Part shown: positions 1-6,348 of the stretch, in pieces
Layout: each line of letters opens with the position of its first letter
Numbering within the stretch: position 1 is the stretch's first letter
Assembly: GCA_023427575.1 (NCBI GenBank)
Contig: JAEZAY010000407.1
Span: forward strand, 1 to 7,011
Direction: 5' to 3'
Length of the DNA stretch: 7,011 nt
Source: Bacteroidota bacterium
GTDB lineage: Bacteria > Bacteroidota > Bacteroidia > Chitinophagales > Chitinophagaceae
The notes under the pieces: model-generated
What the model saw: the letters and a program-made list of their open reading frames with translations, nothing else
Told to the model about the DNA's origin: nothing
Database searches by the model: none
Made by a program: the position numbers and the translations under genes

Positions 1-1209
1 TCGGAGTGGATCTCGCTGCCGCTCTTTTTCCTGAAAAGAAATTCGCAGGGTATTCAGAGGTGAAATGTTTCGGATGGAGATCAACGGTAGTAAGGCAAAT
101 AAAATGGAGATCAGAATGCCGACCCCAATGCCCTGCAAAACGGCAGACCAGGTTACGGGGGTCTCTATTTCGATGGGCAGCAGATCAGACAGCACGATGG
201 GTAACATTTGCTGAATCAGAATTCCAAGGGCGGCTCCCAGTACCGATCCAATAATTCCAATTCCGATGATCTGCAACAAAAAGATCATGAAAGCCTGGCT
301 GGCTTTTACCCCCAAACATCGAAGTACAGCAATCATCCCGATTTTTTCACGGATATAAATATGAATGGCGCTTGCCACGCCAATACATCCCAGTAAAAGG
401 GCAATGAAACCAACCAGTGACAGAAACTGGGTGAGGTCCTCGAAAGAACGTCCGGTATCTTCTTTCTGTGAAGCTACGGTTTCATAATCCAGATCCTCCT
501 TATCTAAGGTGGGTGAAAGATCTGCAAGCAGCTTTTCCAGATTCACCTTCCCATCAAACTTATAATAGTACCGGTAATTGATCCGGCTTCCCTTTTGTTC
601 AAGGCCTGTTTCTTCCAGATATTGAAGCGGAATATAAACCGCGGGCGCAACCGAAGCCGACAATCCCGACTGACCAGGCGCTTTTTCAAGGGTTCCGGCA
701 ATTACAAAACGAAGATTCCCCACCGCGATGGAATCTCCATTCTTGGCATCGAATTGTAACATCAGCGTTTGGTCTACCAGGGCCGCCTGCTGATTCCGGA
801 ATTCTTTCCCCGCAGCCGCGGGCACGGTTTGTAATTCGCCATAGTAAGGGAATTCACCTTCCAGCGCTCTTATTTGTACAAGCCTTGTTCCATTATTTTT
901 AGTGAAGTAAACCATGGAAGCAAAGCTTCTTTCGTGCGAACGGCGATCGCCGATCGAATCGAGTAATTGCTGCAGGTCGGGGCTGGGCATCCGGCCGGAT
1001 GAAATTTCAAGATCAGCGCCAATCAGGGTGGCCGCCTGTTTATCCACGTTTTGTTTCAGGTTTTCACCCAGCGAATAAATGGCAACCAATGCGCCGATGC
1101 CAAGTATAATGGAAGAAATAAACAGGAACAGCCGCGAACGGTTGCGCCGGCTATCGCGCCAGGCCATTAACATCAGCCATGAAAAATTGATCGGGCGGTT
1201 CGGGTTCAT
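1..1209 (-). CDS. ybbP: FtsX-family ABC transporter permease, YbbP-like (partial; C-terminal part lies beyond the left edge)
   Basis: The frame is open from an ATG at 1209 to base 1, giving 403 codons with no stop. A short basic N-terminus (AWRDSRRNRSRL) leads into TM1 at about residues 27-48. A periplasmic MacB-type domain follows at about 50-258. Three further membrane helices lie at about 262-288, 306-335 and 354-376, and then a cytoplasmic ISPLNTLR segment and a charged stretch ending RDPLR. This is the first half of the long duplicated permeases of about 800 residues (E. coli YbbP), so roughly half the protein is missing from the window. Family members do not form a classical substrate channel: ATP-driven motion is passed to the periplasmic domains. 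The gene follows the ATPase gene after 39 bp on the same strand, so the two are probably co-transcribed. The YbbP call rests mainly on the YbbA-like partner and the TesA neighbour. Another LolC/MacB-like permease is the alternative. Confidence 0.87.
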   Translation of the reverse strand, partial: MNPNRPINFSWLMLMAWRDSRRNRSRLFLFISSIILGIGALVAIYSLGENLKQNVDKQAATLIGADLEISSGRMPSPDLQQLLDSIGDRRSHERSFASMVYFTKNNGTRLVQIRALEGEFPYYGELQTVPAAAGKEFRNQQAALVDQTLMLQFDAKNGDSIAVGNLRFVIAGTLEKAPGQSGLSASVAPAVYIPLQYLEETGLEQKGSRINYRYYYKFDGKVNLEKLLADLSPTLDKEDLDYETVASQKEDTGRSFEDLTQFLSLVGFIALLLGCIGVASAIHIYIREKIGMIAVLRCLGVKASQAFMIFLLQIIGIGIIGSVLGAALGILIQQMLPIVLSDLLPIEIETPVTWSAVLQGIGVGILISILFALLPLISIRNISPLNTLRISFQEKERQRDPLR

Positions 1210-1248
1210 TTAAAGAAGTTTCCCTGGTTTCTACAGTTCAAAATGCGG

Positions 1249-1956
1249 TTATGGTACAAGGTTAGGGTAGCTGGCAGCAGTCAGTTCATCGGAGGCAATC
1301 CGCCCCCCTTTGATCCGGATAATTCTCTGTGTTTTGGAAGCCAGATCCATATCATGGGTTACCAGAATCAGCGTGGTGCCAGCATCCTTGTTCAGGTCAA
1401 ATAACAGGTGCACTATATTATGACTGGTATCCTCATCCAGGTTTCCGGTGGGTTCATCAGCAAAAAGAATCAGGGGCTGATTTGAAAATGCACGGGCAAG
1501 TGATACTCTTTGTTGTTCGCCGCCACTTAACTGGGCGGGATAATGATGAGCACGGTTCGCCAGGCCCACTTTTTCAAGCAGATCCATAGCCCTGTTCCGG
1601 ATATTTTTTTCATTTCGCAGTTCCAGGGGTACCATTACATTCTCGAGCGCCGTAAGGGTTGGCATCAATTGGAAGTTCTGGAAAATGAAGCCTACATACT
1701 GATTGCGGATGGCTGCCCGTTTATCTTCACTCAGTTCGTTTAATCGTACGCCATTCAGTTCCACAATTCCGGAACTGGCGCGATCCAGTCCTGCACAAAG
1801 CCCCAGTAGCGTGGTTTTTCCACTCCCCGAAGGACCCACGATTGCCATGGTGGAACCGGCTTCCACCGAAAAGTTTACATTATCAAGAACATGCAGTTTA
1901 TGACCTGCACTGCTATAGGTTTTACTGAGCGATTCAATATTTAAGACTTTTTTCAA
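1249..1956 (-). CDS. ybbA: ABC transporter ATP-binding protein, YbbA/LolD type
   Basis: This cytoplasmic ATPase should energise the adjacent permease. Numbering from a TTG start at 1956 (235 residues), I see Walker A GPSGSGKT at 41-48, the Q-loop Gln93 in FQNFQLMPTLTALENV, signature LSGGEQQR at 143-150, Walker B ending in Asp167-Glu168 with the D-loop GNLD after it, and the H-loop His201. The FQ..LMPTLTALENV stretch with a following ELRNE, and the LFADEPTGNLD and GTTLILVTHD blocks, look closer to YbbA than to LolD or MacB. An ATG at 2028 gives a form 24 residues longer (259). I prefer TTG because it places MKKVLNIESLSKTY exactly where this family begins, and the extra residues resemble translated spacer. 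Neither start has an obvious ribosome binding site. The gene is complete with all catalytic motifs intact. It is first in a probable two-gene operon and diverges from the esterase gene. Confidence 0.95.
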   Translation of the reverse strand: MKKVLNIESLSKTYSSAGHKLHVLDNVNFSVEAGSTMAIVGPSGSGKTTLLGLCAGLDRASSGIVELNGVRLNELSEDKRAAIRNQYVGFIFQNFQLMPTLTALENVMVPLELRNEKNIRNRAMDLLEKVGLANRAHHYPAQLSGGEQQRVSLARAFSNQPLILFADEPTGNLDEDTSHNIVHLLFDLNKDAGTTLILVTHDMDLASKTQRIIRIKGGRIASDELTAASYPNLVP

Positions 1957-2100
1957 TTGCGATTGATTTAAATTGCCGGAATGAACCGGGCATGCCGGTA
2001 CTAAACTTGCATTCAGTAAAAATAACATTAATGATCATTGACCCGCTGATTAAGGGCAGGTTTTTGAACCATTTATTAAAAACATAACAAGCTGGAATCA
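1957..2100. promoter_or_regulatory. Divergent intergenic region between ybbA-like and tesA-like genes
   Basis: Transcription of both the ATPase-permease pair and the esterase must start in or near this AT-rich spacer, which is 144 bp with the TTG start or 72 bp with the ATG at 2028. The best match to the Bacteroidota -7 element (TAnnTTTG) is TATGTTTT on the minus strand at 2086-2079, one mismatch away and facing the ATPase gene, but no TTG box sits at the right distance upstream. On the plus strand TTTTTG at 2061-2066 could be a -33 box for the esterase, without a convincing -7 partner. The promoter location is inferred from gene layout, not proven by motifs. Confidence 0.4.
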
Positions 2101-2787
2101 ATGAATCGATCCATTTCGATATATGCGATCTTATTGTGGATGGTCGTTTTAACCGGATGCGCGAACAATTCGGGGGACAGTAAAGAAGATGCAAAAACGG
2201 AAACAAAGAATTCTATGGAGAAGAGCCCGGCAGAAGAAAAAAGAACCATTGTGTTTTTGGGGAATAGCCTGACCGCGGGTTATGGGCTGGATCCATCGCA
2301 GGCATTTCCCGCCCTGATCCAGAAAAAAATAGATTCGATGGGATTGTTATATAAAGTGGTGAATGCCGGAGTAAGTGGAGAAACCAGTTCGGGCGGTTTA
2401 GGCCGGATCTCCTGGATCCTGCGTCAGCCCATCGATATTTTTGTACTGGAACTGGGAGCAAACGATGGTTTGCGTGGTATTCCCGTTGCCGAAACCAGGA
2501 AAAATCTGCAGGCTATGATCGATAGCGTTGCCAGCCGGTATCCGGCAGCGAAAATTATGCTGGCGGGAATGCAGATCCCTCCGAACATGGGTGCAACCTA
2601 TGCCTCGCAGTTTAGAGAGCTGTTCCCGGATCTGGCTAAACATAATAAGATCACCCTGATTCCATTTTTGCTGGAAGGAGTGGGCGGCGAAGCAAGGTTT
2701 AACCAGCAGGACGGGGTTCACCCTACCGCAGAAGGACAGGCGATTCTCGCGGAAAACGTGTGGAAATACCTTCAGCCACTCTTATAA
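2101..2787 (+). CDS. tesA: TesA-like SGNH-hydrolase (arylesterase / lysophospholipase / thioesterase I family), predicted lipoprotein
   Basis: This predicted serine esterase has 228 residues. The N-terminus is a lipoprotein signal: a hydrophobic stretch at about residues 5-17, then lipobox L17-T-G-C20, so the mature protein would be lipidated on Cys20. A Ser/Glu/Lys-rich tether at about 21-48 precedes the catalytic domain. SGNH blocks are in order: GNSLTAGYG with nucleophile Ser56, NAGVSGETS with oxyanion-hole Gly93, GAND with Asn121, and DGVHPT with Asp204 and His207. All catalytic residues are present. Block I reads GNSL, where E. coli TesA has GDSL. The GYG.....FPALIQ segment after the nucleophile is typical of TesA. 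Family members cleave thioesters, lysophospholipids and aryl esters in the periplasm. Lipidation would hold this one on a membrane, which one being unclear. The gene diverges from the ybbA-like gene, as in E. coli. Family assignment is firm; the natural substrate is unknown. Confidence 0.93.
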   Translation: MNRSISIYAILLWMVVLTGCANNSGDSKEDAKTETKNSMEKSPAEEKRTIVFLGNSLTAGYGLDPSQAFPALIQKKIDSMGLLYKVVNAGVSGETSSGGLGRISWILRQPIDIFVLELGANDGLRGIPVAETRKNLQAMIDSVASRYPAAKIMLAGMQIPPNMGATYASQFRELFPDLAKHNKITLIPFLLEGVGGEARFNQQDGVHPTAEGQAILAENVWKYLQPLL

Positions 2788-2871
2788 GAGCCTGCAGATT
2801 ATTTGTTAAACCGGTTTCGACAATCGTAAAATCAACGAATTTTGAATCGGCACAACCATTCTAAAACGATC

Positions 2872-3519
2872 ATGATGCGGCGAACTATAAAAAGTTTCTG
2901 GGTTCTTTTCTTAATGCTGAGTTTCGTTTCTCCGTTGATAGCACAGTCTGATCTGCCCGATTACCGTAACAAAAAAGATAATCTGCTTAAGTTAAGAGAA
3001 AAGGAGATTCGCAGCGATATTGCCAGCTTTGCTCTGGCAGGCATTACAGAACGTACCGGGCGGGCGCCTCTTCAGGTCATTCGTCCGGCAAGTTATAATG
3101 AGAAGCAGTTGTTATTCGAAGGAAACAATGTTAAAGTAATAGTCACGAAAGATTTTTTTGTACCTGAAAACCACAATCTGGCTTTTGAGGAAAAATACCT
3201 GGCGAAGATTGACAAAAAGCCTTTTTATGGAAGCCTTGGCTCAGTGCCTCTTACCAGTATTACCGGGGTAACTGTACTAATTGGCAGCGACACGATCGCC
3301 ATTCCGAAAACAGCTTATAATGATTTACACAACCCGGCATTTTTTTATCGTGATGCATCGGGCAATCCTAAAACCCTGAATGGCGTTTACTTCTCGCCAG
3401 ATGGCCGAAAGATTTATATCTATCTGTTAAACCGGAACGGAAACAATTCCTACGAAGTAACCTGGGTCATCCAGGACAAAACCTTTCTGCGCAGGGTGCT
3501 CGATTTCGATTTTATGTAA
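2872..3519 (+). CDS. Exported protein of unknown function
   Basis: I do not recognise the family. From ATG 2872 the product has 215 residues. It begins MMRRTIK, followed by a hydrophobic core at about 8-23 and a likely signal peptidase I site after Ala24 (PLIA|QSD), with no lipobox, so a periplasmic or secreted protein is expected. The mature part starts with a charged, probably helical stretch (about 28-50). The rest alternates hydrophobic and polar residues as in beta-rich folds, including VKVIVTKDFFVPE, GVTVLIGSDTIAIPK, RKIYIYLLNRNGNNSYEVTW and the end RRVLDFDFM. It has no cysteine and no obvious catalytic motif. A TTG at 2842 would add ten residues before the signal peptide. I prefer ATG 2872 or 2875 because both give a normal signal peptide. 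It lies 84 bp after tesA on the same strand, so co-transcription is possible but the gap could hold a promoter. Confidence 0.8.
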   Translation: MMRRTIKSFWVLFLMLSFVSPLIAQSDLPDYRNKKDNLLKLREKEIRSDIASFALAGITERTGRAPLQVIRPASYNEKQLLFEGNNVKVIVTKDFFVPENHNLAFEEKYLAKIDKKPFYGSLGSVPLTSITGVTVLIGSDTIAIPKTAYNDLHNPAFFYRDASGNPKTLNGVYFSPDGRKIYIYLLNRNGNNSYEVTWVIQDKTFLRRVLDFDFM

Positions 3520-3532
3520 CTGGAAGCAAAAC

Positions 3533-5050
3533 CTAATTGTTTTCTTTTCGGAATCTCAAGGTTTCACCGGTATCCAATTTGAGAAAATACGTTCCGCTTT
3601 GCAGATTACTGATGGAGACATGCTGAATTTCGTTTTGAATCAATCCCTTCTTTAACGGACGGCCCAGGAGATCATAAATAGTGAATTCCGTCTTCTCTCT
3701 GTTTCTGGTTTGAATACTGATTGAACCGGTACGAACAGGATTAGGATATAAACTGGCTGCCAACCCGGTTCTGCCTGCGCCAATTTCCACTGTTTTACAA
3801 ATTGCAGCCGATCCATCGTTGTCTACCTGCTTCAGCCGGTAAAAGGTTTTACCTGGCATCGGGTTTTTGTCGGCGAATCGATAGCTGGTAGGGGTGGTGC
3901 TATTTCCGGATCCTTTAACTTCTCCGATTGAATAAAACTGATTGGCCAACTCAGACCTTTCGATAATAAAATGATTATTGTCTTTTTCGGAAGCTGTACG
4001 CCAGTTCAGCAACACCTGATCACCCTCACGGCGGGCTGTAAACGAAATTAGATTAACGGGCAACGATACGAACGAGCCCAGCGAAATGGGATAAAATCCC
4101 GCACCCACCACAAAAGGCGGGTTATCAATTCCTTCAGAAGAAACAAAACCGTTTAAACCATCGGTAAAACAAATTCCTTCCATCTGACCATAGGTTAGGG
4201 AAAAGCCGGCGCCAATCCTGCGTTTATTACCGGAAAAAAAATGATTGCCCTGGTAATCGGATAAGAGCCAGATAAACAATACAGCGAGGTTTGACTCATA
4301 ACCGGCAAGTGCAATTTCACCGTTTGAAGCTATGGAGGCATCGGTAATCAAACCGTTTACATTATACGATTCAATCGGAACGGCCACATGGGTTCCCGGA
4401 TTGTTGGGGATGGTGTAATGAGTAGTGCGACGGTTGATCCAGTCTTTTGTAAACAGATGGATGGTATTATCTTTTACAAAAAAAGCTTCGCAATCGTATG
4501 CCGTATTGTTTGCTCCATTTGTGACGGGGTTTTGGATCACCTGGTCCTGGTATGAGAAATGAATAATCTCTGCTTCTACGCTTGATTCAGTGCCGGAGCC
4601 CAGTTCTGATTTCAGGATCCGGTAGATCCGCAGGTTGGTTCGGTTTCCGTTCACATTATTTCCAAAATCACCAATATAAATATACTGCTGGTCGGAAGAT
4701 ATTGCTTCCCAGTCTTGATTCACGGCATTACTGATGGTAACGGCTTGTTCGATGGCTCCGCTGGTTTGATTGATCCGATAAATGGCTGCGGCATTATTGC
4801 CATCGTTATGAGTCCACAAATTGCCATCAGTAAAAGTGAGGCCCGAATTTTCCTTAAGGGTTACCGGCAGGTTTCGTTTGTTGCTAAGAGTTATCGACTG
4901 CGGATTATAGTTGCAGGATCCGTTATTAATCCTCGCTTCGGCATCATAATTATTGGCAAGGGGGTCTGTGCAACCCTGTTGAGCAAATGAAAAATTTGAT
5001 TGAAATCCTGCGATCGAAACAATAAAAAAGAGTTTGAGAAAAAAGTCCAT
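3533..5050 (-). CDS. T9SS-secreted protein with predicted beta-propeller, Fn3-like linker and type A sorting domain
   Basis: The product has 505 residues from ATG 5050. A Sec signal peptide spans 1-23 (FSFA|QQ). A short cysteine-bounded motif follows (C27 T D ... A.NY ... G S C46), a type repeated in Bacteroidota surface proteins. Residues about 50-325 carry repeated short strands with THNDG, NQDWEAI, IYIGDFGNN and YDCEAFFV blocks, suggesting a beta-propeller. Residues about 330-421 form the Fn3-like linker common in this phylum (LPVNLISFTA, LLNWRTASEKDNNHFIIERS). The C-terminus (about 431-505) is a T9SS type A sorting domain (TIGR04183 type): YPNP at 435-438, FTIYDLLGR, then SNLQSGTYFLKL. 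The protein should be surface-bound or released. The frame stays open upstream to 5149, inside the GH43 gene, but the signal peptide fixes the start at 5050. It lies 73 bp after GH43 on the same strand. No enzymatic residues could be assigned and the ligand is unknown. Confidence 0.9.
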   Translation of the reverse strand: MDFFLKLFFIVSIAGFQSNFSFAQQGCTDPLANNYDAEARINNGSCNYNPQSITLSNKRNLPVTLKENSGLTFTDGNLWTHNDGNNAAAIYRINQTSGAIEQAVTISNAVNQDWEAISSDQQYIYIGDFGNNVNGNRTNLRIYRILKSELGSGTESSVEAEIIHFSYQDQVIQNPVTNGANNTAYDCEAFFVKDNTIHLFTKDWINRRTTHYTIPNNPGTHVAVPIESYNVNGLITDASIASNGEIALAGYESNLAVLFIWLLSDYQGNHFFSGNKRRIGAGFSLTYGQMEGICFTDGLNGFVSSEGIDNPPFVVGAGFYPISLGSFVSLPVNLISFTARREGDQVLLNWRTASEKDNNHFIIERSELANQFYSIGEVKGSGNSTTPTSYRFADKNPMPGKTFYRLKQVDNDGSAAICKTVEIGAGRTGLAASLYPNPVRTGSISIQTRNREKTEFTIYDLLGRPLKKGLIQNEIQHVSISNLQSGTYFLKLDTGETLRFRKENN

Positions 5051-5123
5051 ATAGGAAAATATAAATGGATGGAATAAACGAACCTTGCGATTATTTTCAG
5101 GATCTGATTTTATACCAGTTTCA

Positions 5124-6098
5124 TCAACGGATCTTCTGAGCAGACACACCGCCGGTGGTAATTACGACCGGCTTAATATAGCCATCGGCATCAAACTCCA
5201 TTTTATCAATGCAAACCTCCCTTGAATTTCCGTCGGTTTCGGTTAGAGGACGACGGTGGTAAATAATAAACCAGTCTTTTTTGTTCAGGGGTCCGATCAC
5301 TGAATGGTGACCGGCGCCTCTGGCGATATCGGGATTCTGCTGCAAAATTTTGTCGATCCGTTTAAACGGACCCAACGGTGAGTCGGCAATGGCATAGGCT
5401 ACGCTGTAGTCGGGGCCGGTCCAACCGCCTTCCGACCACATAAAATAATATTTGCCATCACGCATGAACATAAAAGGGCCTTCCACATATTTTTCCGGCG
5501 TAATCTCTTTGAAGATGGTTCCGTCATCGAAGGGAATGAAACCTGTGAAATCATCATTAAGCCGTGCTACATTGCAATGCCTCCATCCGCCATAATAGAG
5601 ATAATGCGTTCCGTCCTTGTCCCTGAACACGAACTGATCAATTGGTTGGGCGCCATTATGAAATTTATCAATCAGTGGCTTCCCCAGGTGATCCCGGAAC
5701 GGTCCTTCCGGTTTTTCGGAAACCGCAACGCCAATTCCACCCGGTTCTGCATCGCTTTGAATATCGTTTGCGCCAAAGAAGAGGAAATATTGATTTTTAT
5801 GTTTTATAACGGAAGGTGCCCAAACTGCTCTTTTGGCCCATTTAATGGCGGAGGTATCAATGATCCGCGAATGCTTTTGCCAGTTTACAAGATCCGATGA
5901 TGAAAAAGCATCCATGAAAACCTGCTGGTTGTAGGGAGCTGAAAAGGTTGGATAGATCCAGCATTTTTTGTCGAAGATAATGGCTTCCGGGTCGGCGTAC
6001 CATCCCGGGAAAATTGGATTGCCGGATTTCCGTTTTTGGGCAAATGAACCATAAATGGAAAGGAAAAAAACCATTACAAGAAGCAAGATTTTATTCAT
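5124..6098 (-). CDS. Glycoside hydrolase family 43 protein (exported arabinosidase/xylosidase-like)
   Basis: The product has 324 residues. A signal peptide at 1-20 (SIYGSFA|QKR) without lipobox or sorting domain suggests the periplasm. The rest is one GH43 five-bladed propeller. NPIFPGWYADP contains the expected general base Asp36. VWAPSV lies at 92-97. PIDQFVFRDKDG supplies the pKa-modulating Asp154, and YVEGPFMF the general acid Glu206. GAGHHSV near 261-267 matches the central His position of the family. All three acidic catalytic residues are present and the length suits a single-domain enzyme. GH43 enzymes are inverting hydrolases acting mostly on alpha-L-arabinofuranosyl or beta-D-xylosyl linkages, some on galactan; the exact substrate cannot be read from the sequence. 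No separate carbohydrate-binding module is seen. It is upstream of the T9SS gene on the same strand, and diverges from the PepSY-like gene. No SusC/SusD genes are visible nearby. Confidence 0.93.
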   Translation of the reverse strand: MNKILLLVMVFFLSIYGSFAQKRKSGNPIFPGWYADPEAIIFDKKCWIYPTFSAPYNQQVFMDAFSSSDLVNWQKHSRIIDTSAIKWAKRAVWAPSVIKHKNQYFLFFGANDIQSDAEPGGIGVAVSEKPEGPFRDHLGKPLIDKFHNGAQPIDQFVFRDKDGTHYLYYGGWRHCNVARLNDDFTGFIPFDDGTIFKEITPEKYVEGPFMFMRDGKYYFMWSEGGWTGPDYSVAYAIADSPLGPFKRIDKILQQNPDIARGAGHHSVIGPLNKKDWFIIYHRRPLTETDGNSREVCIDKMEFDADGYIKPVVITTGGVSAQKIR

Positions 6099-6348
6099 TG
6101 ATAGAAATTTAGCCGTTTTAACGTAATTCTTCTAATAGATACGGTTCCGTAATTAAGATTATTCAAATACAAAGTGCATTGTTTAAAAACAAAACACAAA
6201 AATCTGGTTTCCCGGATCGGGTAATTGGAATTGAAAATACTACAAACACTTAATCAACGTTTAAAGGTCGGTTTTGAAATAACGGATGATTTTCATAAAA
6301 ATATTAAACCCGGAAATCATCTATTCAATTCACCAATCCTACACATTT
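6099..6348. promoter_or_regulatory. AT-rich divergent intergenic region between GH43 and PepSY-like genes
   Basis: These 250 bases carry no convincing coding frame; the open frame from 6286 is only an upstream extension of the PepSY-like gene. Both flanking genes point outward, so both promoters should lie here. The best Bacteroidota -7-like element facing GH43 is GATTTTTG on the minus strand (6204-6197), one mismatch from TAnnTTTG, with no properly spaced -33 box. Small dyads occur at 6141-6150 (ACGG TT CCGT, about 43 bp from the GH43 start codon) and 6211-6221 (CCCG GAT CGGG). I could not assign a regulator. Confidence 0.4.

Noticed and set aside
6..396. Two short plus-strand open frames at the left edge
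   Set aside because: They lie opposite the permease coding sequence, whose minus-strand frame encodes clear membrane helices. They show no recognisable protein features.
1934..2206. Minus-strand open frame of 90 codons between the ATPase and esterase genes
   Set aside because: It overlaps the start of the ATPase gene in another frame and the antisense of the esterase signal region. It has no domain or signal peptide, so it is a shadow frame.
2398..2721. Minus-strand open frame of 107 codons inside tesA
   Set aside because: It is antisense to the SGNH catalytic core, which carries all expected motifs on the plus strand.
2808..2817. AAACCGGTTT palindrome between tesA and the unknown exported gene
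   Set aside because: A 10-base palindrome is expected several times by chance in a window of this size, and no promoter is properly placed around it.
2837..2844. GAATTTTG as a -7 promoter element for the unknown exported gene
   Set aside because: It is one mismatch from TAnnTTTG, but the nearest upstream TTTG (2802-2805) is about 31 bases away, too far for a -33 box. It was not annotated as a promoter.
3517..3540. Shared terminator between the convergent genes ending at 3519 and 3533
   Set aside because: The 13-bp gap contains no hairpin or adjacent T-run, so no intrinsic terminator can be supported.
5577..5900. Plus-strand open frame of 107 codons inside the GH43 gene
   Set aside because: It is antisense to the catalytic part of GH43 and shows no recognisable protein features.
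3533..6098. Classical polysaccharide utilisation locus
   Set aside because: Only one glycosidase and one T9SS protein are present. No SusC/SusD pair, sugar sensor or further carbohydrate enzyme is visible.
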